Of a DNA stretch of 64,000 nucleotides, positions 43,307 to 55,150 are shown one piece after another. The DNA comes from Streptomyces sp. NBC_00335 (GTDB taxonomy: Bacteria; Actinomycetota; Actinomycetes; Streptomycetales; Streptomycetaceae). The notes under the pieces are model-generated. The model ran no database searches. It saw nothing but the letters and a program-made list of their open reading frames with translations, and was not told the DNA's origin. How positions within the stretch are numbered: position 1 is the first letter of the stretch; the number at the start of each line of letters is the position of its first letter. A program made the position numbers and the translations under genes. Location of the stretch: the NCBI RefSeq assembly GCF_036127095.1, contig NZ_CP108006.1, forward strand, positions 2,170,001 to 2,234,000, in the 5' to 3' direction.

Positions 43307-44860
43307 GTGACAACTCCTCAGCTCTCCACACTCCGAATACCGGCCGCGGCCCGCCGAGGGGGGCGCCCTGGAGTGGCGCTCACCGTCATCGCCGCCTGCC
43401 AGCTCATGGTCGTCCTCGACGCAACGATCGTGAACATCGCGCTCCCGCACATCCAGACCGACCTGGCCATCTCCACCACCGACCTGTCCTGGGTGATCAG
43501 CGCCTACACGCTCGCCTTCGGCGGTCTGCTGCTGCTCGGCGGCCGCGCCGGCGACATCCTGGGCCGGCGCCGCGTCTTCCTGACCGGCATCCTGCTCTTC
43601 ACCCTGGCCTCCCTGCTCGGCGGATTCGCCGAGGAGTCCTGGCAGTTGCTCGCCGCCCGCGCCCTCCAGGGCGTCGGCGGCGCCATCGCCTCGCCGACCT
43701 CCCTCGCCCTGATCACCACGACCTTCGCCGAGGGACCGGAACGCAACCGCGCCTTCGGCGTGTTCGCCGCCGTCTCCGCGGGCGGCGGCGCCATCGGACT
43801 GCTGGCCGGCGGCATGCTCACCGAGTGGCTCGACTGGCGCTGGGTCTTCTTCGTCAACGTGCCGATCGGGCTGCTGATCGCCTTCCTGACCCCGCTCTAC
43901 ATCAACGAGTCCGAGCGCCACCCGGGCCGCTTCGACATCGCCGGAGCGCTCACCTCCACGGGCGGTATGACCGCGCTCGTCTACGGGTTCATCCGGGCCT
44001 CCCAGGACGGCTGGCGCGACGGCCTGACCATCGGCTCGTTCGGCGTGGCCGTGCTGCTGCTCGCGGCCTTCGTACTCGTCGAGTCCCGGGCCCCCGATCC
44101 GATCATCCCGCTGCGCATGTTCTCCGCGCGCAACCGCACCGGCACCTACGTGATCATGCTCAGCCTCGCCGCCGCGATGTTCGGCATGTTCTTCTTCATC
44201 GTCCAGTTCGTGCAGAACGTGCTGGGCTTCTCCCCGATCCGTTCCGGCATCGGCTTCCTGCCCATCACGGCCGCCATCATCACCGCGGCCGGACTCTCGC
44301 AGCGCCTGCTGCCGCGCTTCGGCCCGAAGCCGTTCATGGTCATCGGATCCGCCCTCACCGGCGCCGGCCTGGCCTGGCTGTCCTTCATCGAGACCGACAG
44401 CTCCTACGTCTCCGGGGTGCTGGGCCCGATGCTGCTGTTCGGCTTCGGCATGGGCCTCAACTTCGTCACCCTCACCCTGACCGCCGTCTCCGGAGTGGCC
44501 CCGCAGGAGGCCGGCGCGGCTTCCGGGCTGCTCAACGCCAGCCAGCAGGTCGGCGGCTCGCTCGGACTCTCCATCCTGGTCACCGTCTTCGGCACCGCCG
44601 GCCGCAACGAGGCCGCCCAACAGGTCCCCGACTTCCGGGCGCACGCCGACCAGGGACAACTGGCGGCGTTCCTGCAGACGGGACGCCTGCCCGACCCCTG
44701 GGGGGACCTCGTCCTCACCCGGGGCATCGCCGCCGCCTTCATCGCCGCCGTGGCCATGGCGGCGATCGCGCTGCTCACCTCGCTGCTGGTGATCCGCGTG
44801 CGCGCGAGCGACCTGGAGGCCCTGAACGGAGCCACCGCCAAGACCGGTCCGGCCGCCTGA
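43307..44860 (+). CDS. MFS multidrug exporter, DHA2 (EmrB/QacA) type
   Basis: A 517-residue drug:proton antiporter with 14 predicted helices. Motif A is seen as GGRAGDILGRRRVFLTG, motif D1 as LDATIVNIALPHIQTDL, motif C as ISAGGGAIGLLAGG-like sequence, and a second half begins near NRTGTYVIMLSLAAAMFGMF. The GTG at 43307 has a G-rich ribosome site (GGGGGGA). It is divergent from its TetR regulator and under the control of operator 2. It exports an unknown toxic compound or antibiotic. Confidence 0.93.
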   Translation: MTTPQLSTLRIPAAARRGGRPGVALTVIAACQLMVVLDATIVNIALPHIQTDLAISTTDLSWVISAYTLAFGGLLLLGGRAGDILGRRRVFLTGILLFTLASLLGGFAEESWQLLAARALQGVGGAIASPTSLALITTTFAEGPERNRAFGVFAAVSAGGGAIGLLAGGMLTEWLDWRWVFFVNVPIGLLIAFLTPLYINESERHPGRFDIAGALTSTGGMTALVYGFIRASQDGWRDGLTIGSFGVAVLLLAAFVLVESRAPDPIIPLRMFSARNRTGTYVIMLSLAAAMFGMFFFIVQFVQNVLGFSPIRSGIGFLPITAAIITAAGLSQRLLPRFGPKPFMVIGSALTGAGLAWLSFIETDSSYVSGVLGPMLLFGFGMGLNFVTLTLTAVSGVAPQEAGAASGLLNASQQVGGSLGLSILVTVFGTAGRNEAAQQVPDFRAHADQGQLAAFLQTGRLPDPWGDLVLTRGIAAAFIAAVAMAAIALLTSLLVIRVRASDLEALNGATAKTGPAA

Positions 44861-44876
44861 GCACGCGGTCCCGTAC

Positions 44877-44915
44877 GAGGGGCCCGGCGCGGGACTCTTC
44901 CGCGCCGGGCCCCTC
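44877..44915. terminator. Bidirectional terminator, MFS gene / DUF4173 gene
   Basis: A perfect 16-bp stem (44877-44892 with 44900-44915) and 7-nt loop lies between the convergent stops at 44860 and 44938. Confidence 0.9.
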
Positions 44916-44937
44916 AGGTTCCTGGGCCGTGCCCGGC

Positions 44938-46623
44938 CTAGTACTCGACGCGGCTCCCGAAGGTCCCCAGGCTCCTGCACTGTTCGTACGAGGCGCTCAC
45001 CCCGCGCTCGCTCAGGATCTTCCGGGCCCGGCGCTCCCCCAGGCTCGTCGCGTACCAGGGCGTGCGGCCCGCCGCCTCCAACTCCCGGGCGATCCCGCGC
45101 AGGGCGCAGGAGCGCCGGGGTTCGGGCAGACGGTCCAGGGCCGGTACCGCGTCCGCCGAGAGGGACTGGAAGTAGGCCAGGTCGATCTTGCCGTCCTGTT
45201 CGTACCGCGTGACGTTGCCCTCCGCGATCACCCCGTCCGGGGACATCAGACCGAAGGCCAGTACGGCCGCCACGACGCTCCCCACGACCGCGCGGGGCAG
45301 CCAGCGCGCACCGAACAGCCCGCCGGCCATGATCAGTACGATGACCAGCCCGAGCCACAGCTCCACGCCGGCGACCGACAGCCGCAGCCTGGTCAGGCCG
45401 TACGCGTCCACGTACAGGTCCATGCGCCGGAGCGCCGAGGCGACGACGACGAGGGTCAGCACGCAGAGCGTGCCGAGCACGACGCGCACCAGCCGCCGGT
45501 CTCCGGCGCCGTCGCGCGGGGCCCAGCGCAGGGCCAGCGCGATGACGGCGAGGGTGAGCAGGGTGGCCCAGAGCAGCTGCCAGAAGCCCTGGCGCGCGTA
45601 CTCGGCGTAGGTCAGGCCGGTGGCCTCCAGGACCTTGCGGTAGCCGCCGAAGAGGACGGCGAGCTGGACGGCGTTGAAGGCGGCGAAGAGCAGGTTCAGC
45701 ACGATGAGCGGCAGGGCCCATTCCACCCGGGAGCGCGCCTTCCCCGGGCGCACCTCGATGCGGTCCCAGCGGGAGGGGGCGGCGGCGGCCCGGGCGACGG
45801 CGATCGCGACGACGAGGCCGAGCGCGAAGAGCAGGAAGCGGACCGGGCCGTCCATGCCGCTGATGTCGGGGGTCAGCCCGCTCAGCAGGTCCGCGAACGC
45901 GGCGTCGGCGGAGGCGAACAGGGTGCCGAAGAGCGCCAGCAGGACCACCGCCACCACGACGGCCTTCGCCACCGGCAGCCAGCGTTCGCGGCGCCCCTCG
46001 CCCCGCGAGCGCAGGCCGCTCCAGACCCAGCGCACCCCGAGGACGGCGGAGTCGAGGAGGCCGACCGGGCCGAGCAGGATGCCGGGCCAGCTGCGGCTGC
46101 CGTGCAGGGCCAGGGCGCCCGTCAGGAGGGCTGCGAGCAGGGCCGTCACGGCCGGCCAGGCGGAGGCGCGCAGCGCGGGCACGGCGAGCAGCGCGAGGCA
46201 GCCGAGCGCCCAGAGCGCGGTCCACGGGCGCACCGTGCGGCCCGCCGCGCGGGCGGCCGCGCAGGCGGCGAGCAGCGCGGGCACCACCGCGAGCAGCAGG
46301 CCCGGGCCCAGCCCGTCGGCGAGGAGCAGGGAAGCGGCGATGCCGGAGGCGAGTACGGCGCCCAGCACGACGGCCGGTACGGGTCCGACGGCGGCCGGGC
46401 GCGCGGCCTCGGCCCAGGCGAGCGGGGCCAACGACCAGGCCCCGGAGGAGGCGCGCTCCTTGCGCAACTGGTGGGCCCGCCAGGCCTTGGGATCCCAGCC
46501 GGGCGGCGCGGGTGGCGCGGGCGCGGACGGAGCGGGCGTGGGCGCGGCCGGAACGGCCCTTGTGTCGGCCCCCGCACCCGCGGCCCCCGGCTCGTCCGCC
46601 GTCTCGGCGTTCTCTGCTGACAT
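44938..46623 (-). CDS. DUF4173 multi-spanning membrane protein
   Basis: A 561-residue integral membrane protein. The first 45 residues are Pro/Ala-rich and cytosolic, followed by WDPKAWRAHQLRKERAS and about 11-12 hydrophobic segments with a loop holding FASADAAFADLLSG. After the last helix comes a C-terminal soluble domain (NVTRYEQDGKIDLAYFQSLS, ADAVPALDRLPEP). This is the DUF4173/DUF4153 pattern; function unknown. The ATG at 46623 is chosen for its GGGGAGGGG ribosome site; an upstream frame of 45 more codons lacks one. Confidence 0.85.
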   Translation of the reverse strand: MSAENAETADEPGAAGAGADTRAVPAAPTPAPSAPAPPAPPGWDPKAWRAHQLRKERASSGAWSLAPLAWAEAARPAAVGPVPAVVLGAVLASGIAASLLLADGLGPGLLLAVVPALLAACAAARAAGRTVRPWTALWALGCLALLAVPALRASAWPAVTALLAALLTGALALHGSRSWPGILLGPVGLLDSAVLGVRWVWSGLRSRGEGRRERWLPVAKAVVVAVVLLALFGTLFASADAAFADLLSGLTPDISGMDGPVRFLLFALGLVVAIAVARAAAAPSRWDRIEVRPGKARSRVEWALPLIVLNLLFAAFNAVQLAVLFGGYRKVLEATGLTYAEYARQGFWQLLWATLLTLAVIALALRWAPRDGAGDRRLVRVVLGTLCVLTLVVVASALRRMDLYVDAYGLTRLRLSVAGVELWLGLVIVLIMAGGLFGARWLPRAVVGSVVAAVLAFGLMSPDGVIAEGNVTRYEQDGKIDLAYFQSLSADAVPALDRLPEPRRSCALRGIARELEAAGRTPWYATSLGERRARKILSERGVSASYEQCRSLGTFGSRVEY

Positions 46624-46817
46624 CGGGTTCCCCTCCCCTGTCGGCCTCCCCCGCCCATCAGGCGGGGGAGGCGAAGCCGACAGAGTAGGCCGGTCATATG
46701 CAGTTTTGAACAGGATCAAAAGACGCCTGTGGCAGGACCGTGACAAACGGAGGGGCACGAACCGGCACGGACCGCCACCAGCCCCGCCCCTCCCCCGTCC
46801 CCTACCCGACTACCCCA

Positions 46818-47732
46818 CTACCCGTCCGCCTCCGGCAGCCAGGCCGGCAGCGCCTCGGTCCGGGCCAGCCAGGCCTGCGGCAGCACCGCGTCCCCGCGCG
46901 CGCCCAGCACTCCGCCGACGATCGCGCAGGTGGTGTCCACGTCTCCGCCCACCTGGGCGGTGGTCCAGAAGGCCCGCTCGTAGTCGTCCAGGCTCCGCGC
47001 CGCCGACCACAGGGCGAACGGCACGGTGTCGTGGGCGCTGGTGCGCCGCCCGCAGCCCAGTACGGCGGCGACGGTCGTCGCGTCGCCGTAGTCGAGCATG
47101 TCGCGCGCCCGCCGCACCCCGGCCCCCACCGCGCTCCGCGGGACGAGCGCGATGACGCCGTCCAGCAGGTCGGCGGCCTTCGGCGGCCCGGCCGGATCGG
47201 CCGCCAGCGCGGCCGCGGCGGCCACGGCCATCGCGCCGCACACCGCTTCACGGTGCTGGTGGGTGGTGTAGGCGGAGATCTCCGCCTGGTGCGTGGCCTG
47301 CTCCGGGTCGTCGGCGTACCAGGCGCCCAGCGGGGCGACCCGCATGGCCGCGCCGTTGCCCCAGGAGCCCTGCCCGTTGAAGAGTTCCGCGGCGAGCGTG
47401 CGCCAGTCGGCGCCCTCGCGGACCAGGCGCAGCATCCGGTTCACGGCGGGCCCGTAGCCGCGGTCGAAATCGTGGTGGTGGGCGAAGGAGGCGGCCAGCG
47501 CGTCCTGGTCCACCCGGCCGTGCCCGGCGAGCACGGCCACCACCGAGCAGGCCATCTCGGTGTCGTCGGTCCACTGCCACGGATCGCTGCCGGCCGGCAG
47601 CTCGCGCCGCTTGAGCAGCGGGTAGTTCACGGGGACGAAGTACTGGGAACCCAGTGCGTCGCCCAGGGCCAGCCCTCGGAGGCTGGCCATGGCGCGTGCG
47701 TAGCGCCCTTCGGGAGAGGAGTCAGCGGTCAT
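46818..47732 (-). CDS. ADP-ribosylglycohydrolase family protein
   Basis: A 304-residue DraG/ARH-like all-helical protein that would remove ADP-ribose from proteins or small molecules using two magnesium ions. The metal-binding motifs are DPWQWTDDTEMACSV and VGGDVDTTCAIVGGVLGA; the usual GGDTDT reads GGDVDT here, keeping both aspartates. FVPVNYPLLKRRELPAGSDP and NGQGSWGNGAAMRVAPLG are also family features. It lies 11 bases downstream of the phosphatase gene on the same strand, so the two are probably co-transcribed. Confidence 0.9.
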   Translation of the reverse strand: MTADSSPEGRYARAMASLRGLALGDALGSQYFVPVNYPLLKRRELPAGSDPWQWTDDTEMACSVVAVLAGHGRVDQDALAASFAHHHDFDRGYGPAVNRMLRLVREGADWRTLAAELFNGQGSWGNGAAMRVAPLGAWYADDPEQATHQAEISAYTTHQHREAVCGAMAVAAAAALAADPAGPPKAADLLDGVIALVPRSAVGAGVRRARDMLDYGDATTVAAVLGCGRRTSAHDTVPFALWSAARSLDDYERAFWTTAQVGGDVDTTCAIVGGVLGARGDAVLPQAWLARTEALPAWLPEADG

Positions 47733-47743
47733 CGCGCGTCACT

Positions 47744-48403
47744 CTAGCCGTCCAGGTCGTAAGGCTCGGGTGTGGTCCACCGCTCAAACGGGCGGTCCAT
47801 CCGGTACCGGCCGTCGGAACCCAGCAGGAGCATCCGGTATTCGCCGTTGCCCGGGTTGGAGAGGGCCTCGAACTCGGCCACGGACCAGTGGAACCAGCGC
47901 ATGCAGAACAGTCTCATCGTCAGGCCGTGCGTCACGAGCAGCACGTTCTCGGGATGGTCCGGGGCCTCGAAACTGCGGTAGAGGCTCTCCAGGAAGGCCC
48001 CGACCCGGTCGTACACGTCGGCGCCAGACTCCCCCTGCGCGAAGCGGTAGAAGAAGTGGCCGTACGCGTCCCGGTAGGCCTTCTGCAGCCGTACGTCCTC
48101 CCGCTCCTGCCAGTTCCCCCAGTCCTGCTCGCGCAGCCTCGGCTCCTCGCGCATCCGCACGCGCGTCGGGTCCAGGCGCAACTCCCGGAAGGTCTGCAGG
48201 GTCCGGCGGTACGGGGAGACGTACGCGCTGACGTGCTCGTCCCCGAAGAGCTCGCGCAGGCGTCCGCCGGCCTCCGCGGCCTGCTCGCGACCGGTGGGGG
48301 TCAGCCGGAGGGCGTGGTCGGGCTCCCGCTCGTACACCGTGTCATCGGCATTGCCCTCCGATTCCCCGTGCCGGACAAGGACGATGCGCCGTGGTCGTAC
48401 CAT
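47744..48403 (-). CDS. Histidine phosphatase family protein (phosphoglycerate mutase-like)
   Basis: A 219-residue histidine phosphatase. The catalytic RHG motif is in VLVRHGESEGNADDT, the second arginine region in YVSPYRRTLQTFREL, and the second histidine in VLLVTHGLTMRLFCMRW. WGNWQEREDV and FFYRFAQGESGADVYDR match the bacterial branch that acts on small phosphorylated metabolites. It probably forms an operon with the ADP-ribosylglycohydrolase gene. The precise substrate is not deducible. Confidence 0.9.
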   Translation of the reverse strand: MVRPRRIVLVRHGESEGNADDTVYEREPDHALRLTPTGREQAAEAGGRLRELFGDEHVSAYVSPYRRTLQTFRELRLDPTRVRMREEPRLREQDWGNWQEREDVRLQKAYRDAYGHFFYRFAQGESGADVYDRVGAFLESLYRSFEAPDHPENVLLVTHGLTMRLFCMRWFHWSVAEFEALSNPGNGEYRMLLLGSDGRYRMDRPFERWTTPEPYDLDG

Positions 48404-48510
48404 CCCACGACCCTATTCGGCCATCGGCGGGCGCGGGGACCGGGCACGCCGTACGGCCCCGGTGGCGGCCCTGCCGTCAGCTCTCCGGCGCGGCCGCCCA
48501 CGGCGTACGG

Positions 48511-49116
48511 TCAGACCGTCCAGGAGGGTTCGAGGTCGACGACGTCCCCGGTGAGGGCCTCCACGTCGGCCTGGATCTGGGCGCGCAGCGACAGCCGCTC
48601 GACGCGCTCCTGCCGGTACTTGCCGTGTTCCGCCGCCGCGTGCCACATCGACAGCACCAGGAACTCACGGCCCGGAGCCTCGCCGAAGAGGCCCCGGACC
48701 ATGCCGGGCGAGCCCGCCATGGCCGGGTTCCAGACCTTCTCCTGCATGAGCGCGAAATGGTCCACGCGCCCCTCCCGCACCCGGGTGTGGGCGACCCTGA
48801 CGACGTCGGCGTCGGTGAACCGCGGCTCGAAGCCGGTCTTCACGTCGAAGCGGTGGTCGAAGAGCGTGACCCGCGCGTCGGTGTAGGTGCCGTTCTGTGA
48901 CGCGGCCAACCGGTCGTGCGAGCGCGCCATGAAGGAGTCGTAGAAGGAACGGCTCTCCCAGAACGTGAAGACGTGCGCCACCCCCTGCCGGCCCCGGCTC
49001 CAGCCGCCGCCCTGCCCCCGGAATCCCGGTTCCCCCGGCAGTCCCGCCCATTTGCGCTGCCCGCGCTCGAACCCGCGTCGGTCCGTCACCGTGCAGCGAA
49101 TCCACTTGACCAGCAC
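48511..49116 (-). CDS. YdbC-like DUF4937 protein
   Basis: A 201-residue protein with a ferredoxin-like, antibiotic-biosynthesis-monooxygenase-type look: MLVKWIRCTVTDRRGFERGQ, AHVFTFWESRSFYDSFMARS HDR, then a second half with VVRVAHTRVREGRVDHFALM and FLVLSMWHAAAEHGKYRQER. I associate it with the DUF4937/YdbC family, whose function is unknown. It starts at a GTG without a strong ribosome site and lies 32 bases from the acetyltransferase stop on the same strand, so co-transcription is likely. Confidence 0.75.
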   Translation of the reverse strand: MLVKWIRCTVTDRRGFERGQRKWAGLPGEPGFRGQGGGWSRGRQGVAHVFTFWESRSFYDSFMARSHDRLAASQNGTYTDARVTLFDHRFDVKTGFEPRFTDADVVRVAHTRVREGRVDHFALMQEKVWNPAMAGSPGMVRGLFGEAPGREFLVLSMWHAAAEHGKYRQERVERLSLRAQIQADVEALTGDVVDLEPSWTV

Positions 49117-49148
49117 TGCGCCATCGTACGGTCCCGGCGGGGCCCGGG

Positions 49149-49973
49149 TCAGTCCTCGGCGCGGTACAACCGAAGGAGTTCCTCCGCGTCCCGCTCGGAC
49201 AGCCGAAGCCCGAACTCCCGGCCGAGCAGGGCGAGCAGTTCTCCGGCCGGCACCTCACGCCGCTCCATCCGCCCGTCGGGCAGCAGCCTGGAGAGCTCCC
49301 GCCCCACGAGGGCCACCCGGGCTTGTTCGCCCGGGTACTGGACGATGGCCCGGGCGAGGAAGGCGGAGCGGGGGTGCGAGGAGCTGTAGTGGTTCAGCAC
49401 CACGTAGTCGACGGGGTGGTAGGGCTGCGGTGCGAAGGCGTACAGGTCGCGCCACACGCCCTCACGCCATGCGCAGAGCACGAGGACCCCGTCCGCCTCC
49501 TCCCGGACGCGGAACGCCCATTCCCCCTGCCGCACTTCGGCGCCGGGGCACGCCAGCGGGACGGGCTCGCGCGGGCCCTGCCAGCCGAACCCGGCGTCGC
49601 AGAGCCACGGTTCCCCCTCGACGGTGACGACGAGGACGGCGTGCGTCACCGCGGTCAGGGCGTCCCCCCGGGAGCGGTTGCGGGCGCCGCGTCCGGAGAC
49701 CGCGAAACCGATCCGCTCCAGGGCGGCGGCCAGCAGGGTGTTCTGCTCGTAGCAGTAGCCGCCGCGGCGCTCGTGCACGATCTTGCCCTCGACCGTCTTG
49801 ACGTCCAGCCCGACGGGGCGGCCGAACAGCACGTCCAGGCTTTCGAAGGTGATCGCACCGGTGTGCGCCCGGTGTACCGCCTTCAACGTCCCGAGGTCCG
49901 AGCGGAGTTCCCCACCATCCCAGCCGATCCTCGCGAGATAGGCGTCCAGGTCCAGCTCGTCACCGCTCCACAT
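49149..49973 (-). CDS. nat: Arylamine N-acetyltransferase
   Basis: A 274-residue NAT enzyme transferring acetyl or another acyl group from CoA to arylamines or hydrazines. The catalytic triad is visible: Cys74 in ERRGGYCYEQN, His112 in VTHAVLVV and Asp127 in CDAGFGWQGP. The protein length is standard. The ATG at 49973 (MWSGDELDLDAYLARIG) is used; a GTG at 49991, with GGGGAG close upstream, would add six residues. In actinomycetes NATs take part in detoxification and in antibiotic amide synthesis; there is no biosynthetic cluster here. Confidence 0.93.
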   Translation of the reverse strand: MWSGDELDLDAYLARIGWDGGELRSDLGTLKAVHRAHTGAITFESLDVLFGRPVGLDVKTVEGKIVHERRGGYCYEQNTLLAAALERIGFAVSGRGARNRSRGDALTAVTHAVLVVTVEGEPWLCDAGFGWQGPREPVPLACPGAEVRQGEWAFRVREEADGVLVLCAWREGVWRDLYAFAPQPYHPVDYVVLNHYSSSHPRSAFLARAIVQYPGEQARVALVGRELSRLLPDGRMERREVPAGELLALLGREFGLRLSERDAEELLRLYRAED

Positions 49974-50046
49974 GGTTTCCACGACTCCCACGACTCCCCG
50001 CCCGACGCATCGCTCGACGCATCGCGATATTCAGGGGCGCCCTGTC

Positions 50047-51030
50047 ATGGCACCCCGCACCATGGCCATCATGACCGCGCTGCACACCAACCCGCTCTTC
50101 GCCCGCCTGGCTTCGGCCGAGCGGATCCTCGTCACCGGCGCCGGAGGCGGCTTCGACGTCTACGCCGGCCTGCCGATCGCCCTCTCCCTCCTGCACCAGG
50201 GCAAGGAGGTTCACCTCGCGAACCTCTCCTTCAGTGCGCTCGCTGGGCTCCCGACGGACGACTGGCTGGCCCCGGATCTCGCCGCGATCACCCCGGACTC
50301 CGCGCCGCACCAGAGCTACTTCCCCGAACGCACCCTGGCCCAGTGGCTGAAACTGCACGGGTACCCGTCCACCGTGTACGCCTTCCCGCAGGTCGGCGTG
50401 CAACCGCTGCGGGCCGCCTACCGGGCACTGATCGACCTGCACCGGATCGACGCGGTGGTCCTGGTCGACGGGGGCACCGACATCCTGATGCGGGGCGACG
50501 AGGCCGGGCTCGGCACGCCGGAGGAGGACCTGACCAGCGTGGCGGCACTGGCCGCGCTGGACGACGTACCGGAGCGTCTCGTCGTCTCGGTCGGCTTCGG
50601 CGTCGACGCGTACCACGGCGTGAACCACGCGCTGGTCCTGGAGAACATCGCGGCACTGGAGCGGGACGGGGCCCACCTCGGCGCGTTCTCGATACCCCGG
50701 GCCACCCGCGAGGGCGCGCTGTACCTCGACGCCGTGGCCCACGCGCAGGACCGCACCCCGGAACACCCGAGCATCGTGAACGGTTCCATCGCGGCAGCGG
50801 TCCGCGGCTCCTTCGGGGACGTCCGCTTCACCGACCGGACCCGCGGCAGCGAGCTGTTCGTGAACCCGCTGATGTCCCTGTGCTTCGCCTTCGAGCTGAC
50901 CGGCCTGGCCGCCCGCTGCCTCTACCTCGACCGGATCGAGGACACCCACCTCATGCGCCAGGTCTCCTCACGCATCGCGGCCTTCCGCGACGAGGTGATC
51001 ACCCGCCCGGCCCGGACCTTCCCCCACTGA
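50047..51030 (+). CDS. DUF1152 domain protein
   Basis: A 327-residue soluble protein of the DUF1152 family. The N-terminal Rossmann-like segment is ILVTGAGGGFDVYAGLPIAL, with the downstream motifs VVLVDGGTDILMRGDE and FGVDAYHGVNHALVLE and the conserved end FELTGLAARCLYLDRIEDT. The family is uncharacterised but looks like a nucleotide-binding enzyme. ATG 50047 is chosen for AGGGG nine bases upstream. It is divergent from the acetyltransferase gene, their starts only about 75 bases apart. Confidence 0.85.
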   Translation: MAPRTMAIMTALHTNPLFARLASAERILVTGAGGGFDVYAGLPIALSLLHQGKEVHLANLSFSALAGLPTDDWLAPDLAAITPDSAPHQSYFPERTLAQWLKLHGYPSTVYAFPQVGVQPLRAAYRALIDLHRIDAVVLVDGGTDILMRGDEAGLGTPEEDLTSVAALAALDDVPERLVVSVGFGVDAYHGVNHALVLENIAALERDGAHLGAFSIPRATREGALYLDAVAHAQDRTPEHPSIVNGSIAAAVRGSFGDVRFTDRTRGSELFVNPLMSLCFAFELTGLAARCLYLDRIEDTHLMRQVSSRIAAFRDEVITRPARTFPH

Positions 51031-51042
51031 GCGCGGACGCGA

Positions 51043-51075
51043 AAGCGGGGACCGGCCCCAGGCCGGTCCCCGCTT
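51043..51075. terminator. Bidirectional terminator, DUF1152 gene / nrdJ
   Basis: A perfect 15-bp stem (51043-51057 with 51061-51075) with a 3-nt loop lies between the convergent stops at 51030 and 51113. Confidence 0.9.
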
Positions 51076-51112
51076 CCTCAGCTGCTCAGCGACTCAGCAG
51101 CGTTCGAGCTCG

Positions 51113-54016
<2,904 letters not shown>

Positions 54017-54160
54017 GCCGTTCCTCCCAATGCGGGCAAAACGCCCTAAAGTGCCAGCGCTATTCCGCGGCACGGTGCTGTGTGTCTTGTATCTACGTCT
54101 TCTTCGCCAGACCCACCGGCCGTTCCGCGACGCTCATGCGACGGGGAACGGGCAGGCCGG

Positions 54161-54670
54161 TCAGTCGGCGGCGGAGGCGGGCACGGGGACCGGAGCGGTC
54201 CCACCGGGCTCGCACTCTTCGTGAGGCCGCGGCACGCGGAGTTCCGCGATGGCGGTCTCGAAGTCTTCGAGTGTGTCGAACGCCTTGTAAACGGACGCGA
54301 ACCGGAGGTACGCGACCAGATCGAGGTCCTGCAACGGGCCGAGTATGGCCAGACCCACGTCGTGGGTGGTCAGCTCGGCGCTCCCGGTGGCGCGCAGCGC
54401 CTCCTCGACCCGCTGGCCGAGTTTGGCGAGGGCGTCCTCGGTGACCGGCCGCCCCTGGCACGCCTTGCGCACGCCGGAGATGACCTTGGTGCGGCTGAAG
54501 GGTTCGGTCACCCCACTGCGCTTGATCACCATCAGCGAGGCCGTCTCCACCGTCGTGAAGCGACGGGAGCAGTCGGGGCACTGGCGGCGCCGGCGGATCG
54601 ACGTGCCGTCGTCGGTGGTCCGACTGTCGACGACACGGCTGTCGGGGTGCCTGCAGAAGGGGCAGTGCAT
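54161..54670 (-). CDS. nrdR: Ribonucleotide reductase regulator NrdR
   Basis: A 169-residue repressor of ribonucleotide reductase genes. It has an N-terminal zinc ribbon ([17 protein letters not shown] then [10 protein letters not shown]) and an ATP-cone domain ([20 protein letters not shown] to about residue 136) that senses ATP/dATP. The acidic, Pro-rich C-terminal tail is variable. The ATG at 54670 has GAGGG upstream. It is first in the nrdR-nrdJ operon. The tandem boxes at 54804-54850 imply autoregulation. Confidence 0.97.
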   Translation of the reverse strand: MHCPFCRHPDSRVVDSRTTDDGTSIRRRRQCPDCSRRFTTVETASLMVIKRSGVTEPFSRTKVISGVRKACQGRPVTEDALAKLGQRVEEALRATGSAELTTHDVGLAILGPLQDLDLVAYLRFASVYKAFDTLEDFETAIAELRVPRPHEECEPGGTAPVPVPASAAD

Positions 54671-54803
54671 GGTTCCCTCACCCTCCTCTTGGCACGACTG
54701 AATCACCTCGTGAGACCCCAGAACGGCAGAGACGAAGCTCTGTCGGAGGCTCTCGAAGCAGCCACAAGCATATGCGATGTCGGGGGCCCCGGCAGACCGA
54801 GGA

Positions 54804-54850
54804 CCACAACTTCTGGGTGGCAGCGCTCATCCAACCACTAGATCTTGGGT
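54804..54850. promoter_or_regulatory. Tandem NrdR boxes upstream of nrdRJ
   Basis: The 16-mer CCACTAGATCTTGGGT at 54835-54850 fits the NrdR consensus core CwAtATaTwG with two changes. A second, weaker copy at 54804-54819 (CCACAACTTCTGGGTG) lies exactly 31 bp away, three helical turns, the pairing expected for NrdR. The nearer copy begins about 134 bases upstream of the nrdR start codon. Confidence 0.65.
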
Positions 54851-55069
54851 TGTGGTGGATTTACACCGCTCCGCGTGTCGCCGCGTCCGATGGCCGGATG
54901 ACAGGCCTCGCGGTGCCACACTGGGCGCAGACCCGGACGGTGGCGACCCGACCCGGAAGGGTACCGTAAGCAGTGGCTCCGCAGCCGAACCCCCGTTCGG
55001 TCCGGACGGCCCGCCGGCGGCATATACACCTCACGAAGTGAACACGATGGGTGATCTCCGATTTTTCAC

Positions 55070-55085
55070 TCGAACGTGTGTTTGG
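55070..55085. promoter_or_regulatory. SOS box (LexA operator) upstream of lexA
   Basis: TCGAAC-GTGT-GTTTGG matches the actinobacterial LexA consensus TCGAAC-N4-GTTCGA closely, with two departures in the right arm. It lies 66 bases before the lexA start codon, as expected for LexA autoregulation. Confidence 0.75.
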
Positions 55086-55150
55086 CGCAACCTTTCGAAA
55101 GCAACTACCGTTGTCCAGCTAGGGAGAACATTTCGAGAGGGGCCGACGAC

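Larger units (their letters stand above)
54671..55150. other. Divergent nrdR / lexA intergenic region
   Basis: This 480-base gap holds the promoters of nrdRJ (leftward) and lexA (rightward). Supported elements are two NrdR-like boxes (54804-54850) and an SOS box (55070-55085). I saw no cobalamin riboswitch features here and no coding sequence. Confidence 0.7.

Noticed and set aside
43283..46225. Long minus-strand open frame opposite the MFS exporter and continuing through the DUF4173 gene
   Set aside because: The true proteins in the other frames have clear membrane-protein patterns; this frame is compositionally biased noise.
54017..54160. Cobalamin riboswitch before nrdJ
   Set aside because: The gap is only 144 bases and I could not find the conserved B12-box pattern; regulation by NrdR boxes upstream of nrdR explains the operon better.
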